Assembly (NCBI GenBank): GCA_963920525.1
Contig: OY986436.1
Coordinates: 179,322,361 to 179,386,360, forward strand
Length of the DNA stretch: 64,000 bases
Direction: 5' to 3'
Source of the DNA: Dichetophora obliterata
Taxonomy: Eukaryota; Arthropoda; Insecta; Diptera; Sciomyzidae
Shown here: in pieces, positions 1 through 11,582 of the stretch
Layout of the letters: the number at the start of each line of letters is the position of its first letter
How positions within the stretch are numbered: the first letter of the stretch is position 1
Made by a program: the position numbers and the translations under genes
The notes under the pieces: model-generated
The model's input: the letters and a program-made list of their open reading frames with translations, nothing else
Databases searched by the model: none
Told to the model about the DNA's origin: nothing

Positions 1-184
1 CTTCATCTGAAAAGATAATTTTTTTGGCAAATGTCGCAAATGTTTTTCAAAGTAATGTCGCAATATTTCCCATATTCACTCAGCGGAAAGATAAAACTAA
101 TTATCTGTCAAATGAGACATGAGCTAAGTGTTACCATTCACGAAATAAGCACTAGTTGAAAAAAACGTTAAATGGCGGACCCTT
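1..184 (-). mobile_element. mariner (rosa-like) 5' end fragment
   Basis: This stretch aligns by eye with the 5' end of the rosa-like mariner at 11583-12499. They share the start CTTCATCTGAAAA, then GAGCTAAGTGTTACCATTC and the terminal block AATGGCGGACCCT, followed by TA. The fragment reads into the left window edge, so the rest of the element lies outside or is lost. It has the same orientation as the 12 kb copy (transposase on the minus strand). No coding sequence remains in this part. Confidence 0.75.
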
Positions 185-309
185 TAAATATGTTGGCAGC
201 CTATAAAGATGTAATAAAATGTTACGAGTGGACTTTTCAAGAAGTAGCTGATATTGTAATGCTGAAAACTAAAACTATTTGAAAAAAACATCATTACGGA
301 CAGTTTCAC

Positions 310-880
310 ACATTCGAATGCAACAAATTCTCAAAGCTTATCACATAAAATTTAAAAATTTGTTGAAATCTTTTCCCAAAATACCGGAAATGAAGTTATA
401 AAACTTTCTCGCATTGAGCAAATCCGTATTTGATATTTCATCTTGTAAGTGTTTAGATTTTAAAAAATGTGCTTGCCCTAAAGAAAGAAAGGTGCCTCTT
501 CAAGAGAAAAGTTTTCTCACAGATCAAAGGACTGACCGAGCAATGATAATAGGAAACCTAGATGTGGCTACAACGAAATTAAATCAAAATAGAATTAATA
601 GAAATCTTAGACTTTAATATTAAAAAGTGTGTCAAATGCTGAGTTTGGGTCCTTCATAGCCCAAGGAGAAAGATGATGAACTAAGTTTTTTGCGATTACC
701 TTTTCACACGCAGTCAGTCGAGAGGGCAATTAAGACAGTAACTGAAGCAGCAGTAACCTTGGCCACAAAACCAGAATGAGAAGGCTTTATAAAAGCGCAA
801 ATTAAGTCTCGCAAACTTATGCCTGAATTTGATAGCAAACAAGATTTTTTTGTAAATTTAAAACTCTTTTTCTTGTAAAA
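310..880 (+). pseudogene. Degenerate cysteine-rich protein gene of unknown function
   Basis: Three consecutive plus-strand blocks look like one decayed protein. Block 1 (about 311-398) has a basic stretch with ILKAYHIKFKNLLKSFP. Block 2 (414-617, open) has paired cysteines in CKCLDFKKCACPKERKVP, then FLTDQRTDRAMIIGN. Block 3 (672-880) reads FHTQSVERAIKTVTEAA, has one in-frame stop at 777-779, and continues into SRKLMPEFDSKQDF. The blocks are offset by frameshifts. I have an impression of similar multi-copy uncharacterised proteins in arthropods and Hydra, which suggests a mobile-element or expanded family, but I cannot name it. It sits between a mariner end and a Tc1 relic. Confidence 0.5.
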
Positions 881-1179
881 TATGTATTATTTTTCTTAAA
901 AATATCAAAATTAAACAAATATAATTTACAAATATTGTGTTTCTTTATTTATATTGGTAAAAGGAATACACAGAAAAAGTTTATTAATTTTTCAAAAAAC
1001 ATATATTTTTTAAATTTTCAAAAAGTTCAAGGTCAATCCGGAGGCAGAAGATAATTTTTAAATGCTATGAAAATTTGTATTTCAGTTCATGTAACCATTT
1101 GGCAAGTTTCTATCGCTATTAGAACTAAAAACTTAATAATTTTTTTTCTCCCATACAAGAGTGGCCCACCCTACTGTCC

Positions 1180-1534
1180 ATCCTGCAACAAAATCTACCA
1201 GGAGTAGTGGAAAAAATGGGTCTGGAAAAGTAATTTTTTTAAAAAGACAATGATCCAAAGCACAAAGACTGGATAAAAAAACAAAAATTTGAATCTAATC
1301 GAGAATTTGTGGAATCGCGTCAAACCACAGCTTGCTAAGTATCCCAGTCCGCCCAAAGGGATAAATGAGCTGTGGGAGCGAACTAAGGATGTTTGGGAGG
1401 CTATATCACCAGAATTTGTGAGGAGGTATACACATCTAGTATGCCCAATCGTATCCAGGAACACAAAAAAGCAAAGGGATACTGGACATATTAATAATAT
1501 TTTTTTGCCACTAAAATCGTTAAGAAAACAATAA
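1180..1534 (+). pseudogene. Tc1-like transposase, C-terminal relic
   Basis: The plus strand encodes a decayed Tc1 (DD34E) transposase end. KDNDPKHKDW near 1235-1265 matches the second catalytic region. ENLWNRVKPQLAKY (from about 1300) matches the DLNPIENLW block and helices that follow it, and GINELWERTKDVWEAISPE continues the usual C-terminus to about 1500. The segment that normally links the two blocks is deleted, including the DLNP part, so the third acidic residue environment is disrupted. A possible outer terminus, CTCCTCAGTG followed by TA, is at about 1768-1779. No matching left terminus was found. Confidence 0.75.
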
Positions 1535-1559
1535 ATGAGAAATGAGTGCAAAACTGAAA

Positions 1560-2778
1560 CATTTGCCTTTTTTTACATTTTTGTCTGCTAGTTTTTTGTT
1601 GTTGTTAGAAACTGGTTTAGAAACTGTTAGAAACTTTTAAACTGGTTTAGGAGAAAGAGTACAAGTGCACCAACAGCATTATAAAATAAAAATATATAAT
1701 TCGTTATAATTTGGAGAAGATAACGGTTGCTGAAATGAGAAGTTGTACACCATGTTACAGTATTGCTCCTCAGTGTATATGTGTATAATATATACTGTGT
1801 CAAAAATTTAAAAGTTTAAATTCGTATTCATATAAATGAAAGAACTTTTATACTTTAATATAAGAGGTTTTGTAAGGCTATTTATTTTTATACATTGGAT
1901 AATAAAATAAAATCTTATAAAAAAAATAAAAAGAAATCCTTATGCTATAATATTTATATATACAGCTCCGCTAAAACACAAGATACAAAATTTTTTGATA
2001 TTTCGTGGGATAATCTCAAAATTTTAGCTCCGCTACAGCACTTGCCACAAAATTGGTTGATATATTGATGAAAAAGTTGATTTTTATTATATAATAAAAA
2101 AAAATATTTTTTATTTTATGGGGAGTAGTTAAGATTCTAGAACAATAATACTAGGCACGCGCAAAAAACCTACAAACACTCTGTAACTAGAAATATGTAC
2201 AATATAGGAGGAAACTAAGTACAGATTTGGAACCAGTGTTGAAAGCACATATAGGAACGATAATGGGCTTACCGGATCCAAAATTTGTAGACTTAAAATT
2301 ATTTATCCAAACATGTCTGAATATAAGAGCACTGCTATTATTTTGACCGCAACTGTATTAATAAAAAAATATTTAAATTAAAATATGATGCTAATTTATT
2401 TCTTATTAATTTTCTACAAACGTTAGACAAACAGAAAAGCTTGTTTAATAAACGCTCCGTAAGAACAACATGCTAGCTCGCTCACTCAGCGTCCGCAAAT
2501 GTTATGAAGCGTTAAGTAATGAGACGACGGAACAAATTTGAAGAAAACGTTATGGCGCATTGAATTCAAATAGCCATAACTTCTAAACTAGAAAACAACA
2601 CTAAACAACTAAAAAATTTTTTGTATTTTTATTTATACTTTGAGCAATATTTGTGATTTTGTTCAGATTTTTTCATGCTCCAGAACAGTTTTATCACAAA
2701 TTGTTTTAAACATTTAGTTAGTAAACAAACAAATATTGTTCAAATCGGAGAAAAAATATTAATAAGTATAATTTTCCC
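1560..2778. other. AT-rich spacer, no gene
   Basis: No coding pattern. Two direct copies of an AGCTCCGCTA-containing unit lie at about 1963-2005 and 2023-2065. The rest is AT-rich sequence without recognisable ends. Confidence 0.5.
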
Positions 2779-2850
2779 TTAACCCTAGAGAGATAATCAT
2801 ATTTTACACACGTAGGTAATCTACGTCGGATCGACGCACTCTAGTTTTAA
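2779..2850 (+). mobile_element. piggyBac-type terminus (solo)
   Basis: TTAA at 2779-2782 is followed by CCCTAGAGAGATAATCATAT. The TTAA target plus CCCTAGA-AGATAATCAT is the known end design of piggyBac elements, and GTAGGTAATCTACGTCG downstream resembles the short palindromes found just inside such ends. I found no opposite end and no transposase next to it, so this is a lone terminus or a deletion remnant. Confidence 0.5.
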
Positions 2851-4340
2851 ACCTTTTTTGCGAAAAGAGTAAATAAATAAATTTAAATAAATTTAAACTT
2901 TAATTTGCAGGGTTTATTTAATTTTTCTAAAATATTTGAAGGAACTCATTTTGGCATTTAGTCAAAATACATAATTTTTTAAAATGGAAACATACAAATA
3001 TTCTTCATGATATTGATTACATTTGGTTATTAAATAGTTTGAATAACCGTTAAAATTAATATAATATATTAATTTTAGCAAGAAATGCAATGTTCCAATA
3101 TGTGCTCGCCACATACATTGGAATCGCATGTCTTGCAAGCAGTCTTTGTCATTCGTAGTTTTATATAATGACAATATCATGGTAATTATAGAGCTGAATA
3201 TACTCTCTTTCGTAGTGCCAGAACTGTCAAAATCAGCCATTTTACTATTTTGCGAATGAAGCAGAGGTAACAAATAAAACTCTGACTAATTGAATTGAAC
3301 ATTTTGTTTTTAGTGGCAACAAAATTTAAGGGATTTAATAATTTTTTGTTTAAACTTTGACTGCTTAACTTTGTTTAAATTTTGCCTATTTTTCCTTTCT
3401 CATCGTATTCTTATCGGTTGCAGATTTTGGTTGAGCGGTGTCCATAGGCAGTATCTACAATATTTAAGTTTTTTGTCTTTTTTGTCATTTTTGACACTTG
3501 TAGTGTCATTATCATTAATAACTTTTCGAATGTTTTCTGCTGTAGTAGCTTAAGGCTCGATATCGCAAAAAAACATGAACAAAAACACGAACAAAATGCA
3601 GTGCATTAGCTATAGAAACAGCTACAAACGTTTGCAGCATAGGGGTGTGAATATTTAAATAAATTATAAAAAAAACCAATATTTTTCTTTTTGGCGCCCT
3701 TAGCCCACATAATAAACTCCAGTACATCACATTTAAATACAGATTCTCCGAGAAATTCGGGTGGTTTGAAAACCCTAAGTTTCCCCTGAATCCGCGCCTG
3801 GTAGCAACTAACAGGAAGTTTTGCAGTGAAGTGTGTTTGTGGAAATGATTAATCTTTATCTTTTATTTAAAAAATAACTAAGGGTTTATTAATCATAAAT
3901 TCTGATATAATAGAGAAAAAGGTAATAAACTAGTTCATTAATTGTATAATATAATCAAACTGTTGTTTTAACAATAAAAAGAAACAATAGATCTTAACAC
4001 AAAACAGATTTTAAGTCACATCCCGCTTACAGTTCTACATTACAATGTTTTTAATTAAAAAATAATTTTTCAAAACAATAATTTGAATTCAAAAAGCAAA
4101 TTTTTTATATCTGCTAACAATTGAAGAACAGAACACTGTCCACTTAACAAGAAGTACGTATTGACAATTTACAAACTTTTACTTGGTTTTTTTACCCTCA
4201 ATCAATTTTTTTTATTGGGCTGGCAAAATATATAGTTAAATAAATAGTTAAACTGACAATTTTAAACAGTTTTAAAAGTTACTATTAATTTTTTTATTGA
4301 TATCATTAACTATTGACCCTTTTAATAGCTGTTAATGATA
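2851..4340. other. AT-rich spacer, no gene
   Basis: Short open frames here have no recognisable domain and look like AT-rich background. CCCCTGAATCCGCGCCTGGTA at about 3784 resembles tails of common repeats but could not be assigned. Confidence 0.4.
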
Positions 4341-4555
4341 ATGCTCATGATATTTTTGTTATCCTGACAATATTATCTACAATGCTGACAAGATTTTTCT
4401 TTAAGTGCTGACAGCACTTTTTGATAACTTTCATCGCTTAATTTGCATGAGTAGAGCATTTGTGTAGTGCTGAATTCTTAATCGTTGTGCTGACAACTTT
4501 TTTGAAAATGCTGAGTATTATAACTACAGTGCTGACAACTAGGGTATGCAAATAT
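4341..4555 (+). repeat. TGCTGACAAC motif cluster (forward)
   Basis: The decamer TGCTGACAAC and close variants (TGCTGACAAG, TGCTGACAGC) recur about every 30-100 bases, each followed by a T-rich run. The same motif appears inverted (GTTGTCAGCA) at about 6360-6420, 9160-9330 and 11350. Dense subterminal motifs in opposite orientation at the two sides are typical of transposase-binding repeats of DNA transposons. Confidence 0.5.
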
Positions 4556-4645
4556 TCGACATTATAAAAAGACCGGTCTCGAATAGTACAATTTGTACAA
4601 AACCGGTTTTTGAATTATTCGATCTGAAAAAAAACCGGGAAAACC
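4543..4645. repeat. ACCGGTTTTT-rich repeat, copy 1
   Basis: Starts near TAGGGTATGCAAATATTCGA and contains several ACCGGT/AACCGGTTTTT words with GAATTATTCGA between them. A second stretch with the same words is at 11430-11560. The TAGGG start and the repeated inner words fit a hAT-like terminus, but I could not pair the two copies as ends of a single element. Confidence 0.4.
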
Positions 4646-4846
4646 GGTTTTTTTTAATCTTCATCTGGCATGCTCATCCTGAGTAACATACCAGGGGACC
4701 CGTAGGGTACATACAAACTCCGGTGATTAAAATCTTTGTAAAAATTTAAATATTGATTATTTTGTCTCAAAATAATTCAGAGATCATCTTTAGATACCAC
4801 TTGAAACTGTAGAATAGTCGAAGTTGAAAAAAATAAAAATCAGCGT

Positions 4847-5724
4847 TCATAAAAAATCCGGAAAACTAGAAAAAATTCCAAACAAATTAAAACGAGAAAG
4901 AACGTGGGGTATGTGCGTACCCCGGTTTTCTAGTCCCCACTTTTCTCGAGAGGGAATGGATACATCGAACTTCCTTTCAAAGGATAGTTTTTGTGTGATG
5001 TAGCCAATGGACCCAGGTATGGGAGGGAGAAATTTTCTAATACAAGAATGTCCTAGTGTAGCTTCTTTCCACTGGGAGGTGGCTTCTAGGCGGATGGCTG
5101 TATTAGGGGCCATCGGTTTAATTAGGATGTCAAGTGATGTAAGATGGAGCATTATGTCTAATGCATCTGTCGGAGTGGTTCTTAGGGCTCCACTGATGCA
5201 GAGTTTCGCTGATATTTGAACTTTACGGAGATGGTTTAGGTATTGCATGCCACCAGAAAATAGCTCCATAAAGCAAGATTGGCCTTACAACTGCTGCATA
5301 TAGCCAGTGGCTAACACTTGGTTGTAAGCCCCATTTCCTACCTACTGCCTTTTGGCATGAGAACAGGGTAATATTCGCTTTTTTGGCTCTCTTGAGCAGA
5401 TTGGGCTTCCTGTATAGTTTCCTATCCAGTATAAGGCCCAGGTATTTTGCATGATCTGAGAAGCAAAGTCTTGTGTTTCCCAGTTTAGGACGACTAATTA
5501 GAGGTAAATTGTGTTTTCTGGTGAAAACCACTAACTCAGTTTTGTTTGGCTGAGCTTACAGCTGGTAGCCCAGTTGACTAGAGTATTTAGGCAATGTTGC
5601 ATAATGTCTCGAAGAGTGGATATGTATTTACCAGAGGTAACAATAGCAAAGTCATCGGTATAAGCTATCACCCTGCACCCCTCTAGTTCCATTTTGACTA
5701 ACAGTTCATTTACTGTTAAATTAA
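4847..5724 (-). pseudogene. LINE reverse transcriptase relic (same group as the 24.6 kb copy)
   Basis: The minus strand encodes the C-terminal half of a non-LTR retrotransposon reverse transcriptase. Reading from 5724 downwards: NELLVKMELEGCRVIAYTDD, where YTDD (about 5651-5662) is the catalytic YADD box with A changed to T; then SDHAKYLGLILDRKL; KANITLFSCQKAVGRKWGL; VVRPILLYGAIFWW; and CISGALRTTPTDALD. Frame changes fall near 5531 and 5230-5265. The same ILLYGA...WW and GALRTTPT blocks occur in the plus-strand LINE at 24610, which also carries RNase H, so both belong to one RNase H-bearing group (LOA or I-like; clade not certain). This copy lacks the 5' part and the RNase H region, and a MITE interrupts it upstream. 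Confidence 0.85.
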
Positions 5725-5946
5725 GGTGGACCCTAAAAAGGTAATTTTTTGTTTTATACTCTTCGTGCATGTGCTGGCAATATATTCGAATATGATGTAA
5801 GAATTTCAAAAAGTTGTTTTAACGCAAAGGTGAACTCTAAAGATGTGTTTTTGTGTCAAAAGTGTCAAAACAGGTTTTTGAAATTCTTACATCAGATTCT
5901 GCCAGCACATAGTATAAACAAAAAAAACACATTTATAGGGTCCACC
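5725..5946. mobile_element. MITE with about 90-bp inverted ends
   Basis: The ends GGTGGACCCTA (5725) and TAGGGTCCACC (to 5946) are inverted. The match continues inwards through TTTTATACT, ATGTGCTGGCA and GATGTAAGAATTTCAAAAA on the left and their complements on the right, so most of the 222 bp folds back. It interrupts the LINE reverse transcriptase relic exactly where that homology stops, which supports an insertion. Confidence 0.7.
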
Positions 5947-6339
5947 CTAGTGTTCTATCGAAAAGCGATTTGCGATCAAAAAGCAAAAAAATTGGCACGA
6001 AAGCGATCAAACAAATGTATCGGCACAAAGCATAAAAGCAAAACAGTCTTCTACGACTGTTGAAAAACTGATGCTGCTTCGACTTGCAAAAGTTGCTTCG
6101 ACTTTCGATTTTGTTCACAGTTTTTGCTTTTGCTTTGACTGCGACTGCTTGATTTTTCTCAAGCACAAGCTTAAGTAGTAGTAAGTTTTGAATTTGTGGA
6201 AACAGTTAGTGCTTTAAAAAGCAATAATTTTACGAATTTTGCTACTTTTGACTGCAGCAATTTAATCACTGCTTCTAATAATAAAAGCAACTCAAGTCGT
6301 ATTATATAAAAGGCGAAAGCGCTTGTCAGCACTACATAA

Positions 6340-6440
6340 AAGTTGTAAGCAGCATTACAGGTGTTGTCAGCAACACAGTCAGATTTAAAAAAACGGTGAA
6401 AAAAGTTGTCAGCAGACATATTCTTGTTAGCTGTCACTAA
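6340..6440 (-). repeat. GTTGTCAGCA motif cluster (inverted)
   Basis: GTTGTCAGCAACAC, GTTGTCAGCAGAC and GTTAGCTGTCAC follow one another within 80 bases, in the orientation opposite to the 4341-4555 cluster. Confidence 0.4.
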
Positions 6441-7583
6441 AAATGGTATCATTTATATAAAACTGTATAGAAAATAATAAGTATTATTTAATGTGAACAA
6501 AAACCTACATTAAGAGCAGCTACAAAATAAGCAACCAGCAACTTTATTGCCCCAAGTATTGTGTTGACAACTTTTGCTACCCTTTACAGCAACCTGCACA
6601 TTCAATTGAGATGCAAATTTGGCACTGACTTAATTTTTGCCAACATTAATGTCAAAACAATAAAGTACCATTAAGTTTTTTTCTCACCGTAAAACCATAC
6701 AGCAAATGTCTGCGTTAAGTTGACAAGAAAATCAGCAGCGTGGACCAACGAGTACTGACTTTATTCAAATGAGTTGTTGACTTGTCATCTTTTAGCTAAC
6801 TTTCGCCCATAATAAGAGTAAAAAAAGCAATGAGCTGAAGGTAAATGTATTTGGTAGATATTCATGCTGAACATAAAATATGACTTCGTTGCTGACTTTT
6901 GTTTTTGATGTAGTTTGTTGGTCTTGTCGTATTGTTGCATTTTTCAATCAGCACCAAAACTACTGTCAACTGTAGATAGTTTATCTTGAATTGAGCGTCA
7001 AATTAAGCAGTGGCTATATGCAAATTTGTTGCATGACTTCAGAGGCAAATTGAGGAAAATGTTGGTATTTCCTAAGGTTTTTTATTTATCTGCTGTCGCT
7101 TGAACAATAGCTTTATCTTTGTAGCATTCATTTTGTTGTTTATAGCATTTTAAATGTAGTTGTTTATTTATTTCAACGCCCACAATTTTGTTGTCTCAAG
7201 CAACGAGAAACTTGAATCAATGCTAATTTAAGAAGTTGAAAGTTAAATTGATTTGAACAAAATGAGGGTAGCAGTTTTATAATTACCTTCGTTTACGATA
7301 AACGTGAAAATAATAGAAATAAAAAGAGTTCATAAAAGAGAAAATTACTTGAAATGATGCAATTTCAGAAAAGAATTTTATAATTTTTTAATAGTTGTAA
7401 CTTGGTCTTTTAATGCTGACCATAGAAATAAACCTGTTTCTAGCTGTAAAAGCTATTTCGGAATCAAATCATACGATCATACTGACAACACATCAAAAGT
7501 CGTGCTGACAGTATTAAATAAAATAACGTAAGATTTAAAAGACCTTTTCTCAGCTAAGCTGAAGACAGAATCTTTAATTCTAA
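6441..7583. other. AT-rich spacer
   Basis: No coding pattern. A few isolated CTGACA words (7480-7515) continue the motif family of 4341-4555 up to the border of the Harbinger-type element. Confidence 0.4.
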
Positions 7584-9087
7584 GGGCGCGTTTATAGTGA
7601 CAGCTGGTTGCTGGGCCGGACCGAGCTGGAAACGCGTCCTGCCAAAAGCAGCTGGAAGTGCGTATAGTGCGCGCTTGTCGCTGGTGACTTGTTTCAGGTG
7701 GTTTTTGAATATTTTGGGTTTGTTTGTATATATTAGTTTTTTGTTTGTTTATTTTTGCAACCGAAGCATCAAAAAAGCCACATGATTTCGTTCATTCATT
7801 TTGCTTTCCTTTGCTTTGAGAAGAAAATGCGAAAAACGCTGCTGAAACGCGCTTCCTGCAACTGCAAGTCGTTTCAAGTCACTTGAGGTACCAGCTTGTT
7901 TCGACTTTTTTCGCAATTGTTTTTTTGCTGGTTTTTGTTGCCTTCTTGTTGTGTTTTTATTTTAAATTTTTTTTGACAAAAAAGAAGATCATAGAAAAAA
8001 CGCACATTAAAAAAACGTACATCAGCTGCTGGCCCAAGATTTTTTGATGCTATGACTCAGCGAAAACGCACTTCAAGCCGCATGAAGCCACTTGATAATC
8101 CAACTAGTTTTAAATTTTTTAACTTTTTTCTTTAGGTTTTGTTTTTGTTGTAATATTTTTGATATTGCAACAAAGCAATACAAAACTAATCTAAACAAAG
8201 TTGCTATATCTTGTTGCTGCTATTTTTGTTTGTTTACTTTTGTGCTTAAAATCAAATGGAAAGGAAGAGCGCACATAAGAAAATTTGATAATCTTCGATT
8301 CTCTGTTTTAGATGAAACGCACTTGCAGCCGCTAATCGACGAATTGCTTCACCGGCTGGTTTAGCTTTTTTCACCATTTCTCTTTTTGTTTTCTGTGTGC
8401 AACAGTTGATAGAAATTTATCTTCGTTGCTTCTTTAAAGTGCTGTTTCTGTGTGTATTTTTTGCGGTCAAGAAAATACAGCATAACAACTGAGCGCAATT
8501 TCGTGTTCTTGTATGCTTATTACTTTTCTTGTTGGTCTTCTTTGTTGCTATCGTGTGGTTCTTTGTTTTTTTGAATGAATGAATTCAAGGAAATACAGAA
8601 TCGATCGCGACGCTGGCAGTCAAGTGTGCTGTAATTTGTTGTTTTTTCGTATATCAATATTTTTCCGAGGAATTTAGTTTGCTACCGCCAACTTTGCCAA
8701 CTTTGTTGGAAAAATCCCTTTTCATTCGTTTGTTCATTTGACACACTTGCTTTTGAGCACAAAAAAAAAAACAAAGAAAAGACGAAGAAAAGGAGCAACA
8801 GCAAAAAAAATTGTTTTCCTTGTTTCTTTTTCCATCTGATGTTATTTAACGAAAGTAATAAGCAAGCAACGTGTAAAATGAATCAAAACACAAGCAAACC
8901 GTGCGAGCGAGCGAGAAAGTAACAATCAGGAAGATGGAAACCAGCGTACAAGTCACTTGAAGTTGCAAGCTCGGCTGGCACTATACGCACTTTGAGCTTG
9001 TTTCATATGATTGTATGTGCAGCGTTTTCCAGCTTTCCTTCTCGGTTCGGTCCGGTCCAGCAACAAGTTGCTACTATAAATGCGCCC
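7584..9087. mobile_element. Harbinger-type non-autonomous element, 1.5 kb
   Basis: The left end GGGCGCGTTTATAGTGACAG and right end ...CTACTATAAATGCGCCC are inverted repeats, flanked on both sides by TAA (7581-7583 and 9088-9090). A 3-bp TWA duplication with G-rich ends is the hallmark of the PIF/Harbinger superfamily. The similarity extends well inside: GGCCGGACCGAGCTGG against its complement near 9050, and AGTGCGTATAGTGC at about 7655 against GCACTATACGCACTT at about 8980. No transposase or Myb-like gene is present, so it would depend on a helper. It sits inside the region of TGCTGACAAC motifs, so it is younger than that sequence. Confidence 0.85.
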
Positions 9088-9119
9088 TAAGGAATACAAT
9101 TCAGTGAGCGCATTAAGTG

Positions 9120-9340
9120 GTATTACCAAAGCTGCAGATAAAGTTATCAGTTAAACAATCAATGTTGTTAGCAAAAGATTTATTTTGTAAGCACGACTGT
9201 TTTTGTTGTCAGCATCAGAAACAATGTTGTCAGCTTAAGATTTATTATGTGAACACTTAAAAAAATGTTGACAGCATAGCATAAAATGTTGTAAGCATAA
9301 TATTTATGTAGTAGTCAGCACGATGAAACTGTAATCAGTA
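9120..9340 (-). repeat. GTTGTCAGCA motif cluster (inverted)
   Basis: Repeated AATGTTGTTAGCA, GTTGTCAGCATCAG, ATGTTGTCAGCTTAAG, TGTTGACAGCATA and GTTGTAAGCATAA units about 35-45 bases apart, several followed by AAGATTTATT. Same family as 4341-4555, opposite orientation. Confidence 0.5.
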
Positions 9341-11425
9341 TAATAAAAAATTATGTTATTTAAACAAATATTGCTGTCAGTATGAAAGATTATTGTCTGA
9401 AAAGCAAAAAAATTGGTTTACATAATGTGTTTACACCAAAAACATTGTCAGTTCAATGTTTCTTACGTCACAATCAACATAAATATTAGTGGTATTTGCT
9501 CTTTTGTACTGATTGTAATTGTTACTATAAATAACACTGGTGATGAAATGTCAAAACACATTACACTCAAAAAATACAACAAAGCTACAATCATCTTTTG
9601 ATGTTGTAAAGTAGTGGTCCCCATTTCATAGTTCGCGAACTCGAGTTTGAATTCGAACATTACACCGACAACATCACACGTACGAAGTTCTCTTATTCAG
9701 CTAAGACTTCAAACGAAGAAATTCACGCCGTTTGATCAGCTTATTCACTGTACAAAATTAAATCGGAATACGAATATGATTTTTTATTTGAAGAAAATTT
9801 TTAGAGATGTCAAATGCTTTGTTTGCGAACGCACAGTGGCACATTGGAATATATTTTTTTTTAAAGGCACTATAGAAATATGGATCCTCAATATTCGTTT
9901 GTAGAAAATGAATAACGTAATGCGTTAGTTCTTAAACTAGAAAAAACATACCTTGAAAAATTAATTCAGGACTCATTTAAATGTAAAAATTCACAAATTG
10001 ATGCAAATTATAAAAAGCTTACCATTTTTGTTTCTTTATAATAATAAAATACTACAAATATTTTTTTATAATAATAATAAAATTCTTGCTTAATAACTGC
10101 ACAACAATTTGTGTCAGTGCAGTGTAAAAGTGGTATTCTGTATTCTGTATTCTGAATACCCTGTTATCAATCTTCGAAATCAAAAATCTATTACAATTCC
10201 GTTAACTTCTGTTATGAAACAGCTGGTTGCTGTCAATAAAATTAAATTATTAGACATGCATAAAAAATGCAAGCGCACATTGACTTTTTCCTATCTAAAA
10301 AGCTGCACGAAACACACGTCAGAAACACACACATTTTTTAATTATATACTCTTGCATGTGCCTCCTTTAATGAGCCTAACTTCGTAAATAAACATCAATT
10401 TTTTAGACCAAAAGGTTCACTTTCTAAAAATTTGTTACGATAAAAGACAGAAAAATGTATTTTATTCTGTTGTCGAATGTATATTGTATTCAGAGCAGAT
10501 TTTGTCATGCAGAATACCAAATAAAAGATTTTGTAAAAGATTTTTTGACAGTTCGAAAAATCTGCTATGATTTATAACAGATTTTACAAAAAGATTGTAG
10601 TGCAGAACACGAATTTGTCTCGTAAAAAATTTCTTGACAGCACAAAAATTTGTATGGGAAATCATAACAGAATAGCAGAATTTTTTCATAAAAGATTGTG
10701 CAGAATAGGTCCAATTATTTGTTGTCGTGTGGGTACTTTGTGTACTTTTTTGACAGAAGTACACTGGTGTATGCATAAATACACAAAAGAGCGAATACCG
10801 CTATTGACAAAACGACACTTGTGCATTCAACACAATCATAAATATTCTCAATTCTGTAGTAAATGTTGTCTTGATGACAAAACTTCTTGTCAGCAATTTA
10901 CAAAAAGTTGATTAGTTTAACAACAATATTTACAAAACATGAACAAAGGCTTCCAGCACTGCAGTTTATGTTGTCCACGTTCCAGCACCACAAAAAATTA
11001 TTGTGTGTCCACATGACACATATTAATTACTTTTGGCATATTCTAAAATGCTACCAACACAATAATTTTAGTGTAAGAACGACAAGACTGCTTTTATCGC
11101 TAAGAAAAATGCTGTAAGGGCAGTGTTTACTCTCAACAAGACAAAAAAAAAAAAGGGTGAAGGTACAGTATAAATGTTCTCAGGTTACAACTATGCTTAC
11201 ACTAAAGAAAAACGTTATTTCAGCACTGCAGAAAATATTATCAACCTAGCAATTATTGCTTTTAGGATATGCAAAAAAGTAGTCCAATTTTTTAAGAACT
11301 AAAGATACCATTATCTGCAGGACAATTAGTACTTTCTGCACGTTAAACAAGTTGTCAGTATAATAATTTGTACTATCACCATTACATAAATCCTTTTAAC
11401 TATACAGAAAATGTTGTCAATACGG
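9341..11425. other. Repeat-rich spacer, no gene
   Basis: No protein family recognised. 10490-10660 holds a locally duplicated unit (CAGATTTT...AAAAGATTTTTTGACAG and variants). 9660-9745 is similar to 13428-13505 (CACACGTACGAAGTT, ACAAACGAA, TTGATCAGCTTA), so a repeat family is present in two copies. Confidence 0.4.
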
Positions 11426-11429
11426 TATG

Positions 11430-11562
11430 AAAAACCGGTTCGAATTATTCGGCGTTTCGGTTTTTTAAACCGACCCGGTTTTTTTAAAAAATCGTAAATT
11501 TCGAACAATTCGAAAACCGGTTTTTTTGGCTCAAATTACTCGACTGCTCGAATAGTCAAGAA
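11430..11562. repeat. ACCGGTTTTT-rich repeat, copy 2
   Basis: Contains GAAAAACCGGTTCGAATTA, CGACCCGGTTTTTTT and GAAAACCGGTTTTTTTGG. Related in word content to 4543-4645 and also lies next to a TGCTGACAAC-type motif (GTTGTCAATA at about 11410). Confidence 0.4.
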
Positions 11563-11582
11563 ATGTATAAATCTGCAATATA

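Noticed and set aside
2962..3273. 103-codon minus-strand open frame
   Set aside because: Composition is AT-background (Lys, Tyr, Ile, Leu rich), no domain recognised, no splice or start context that stands out.
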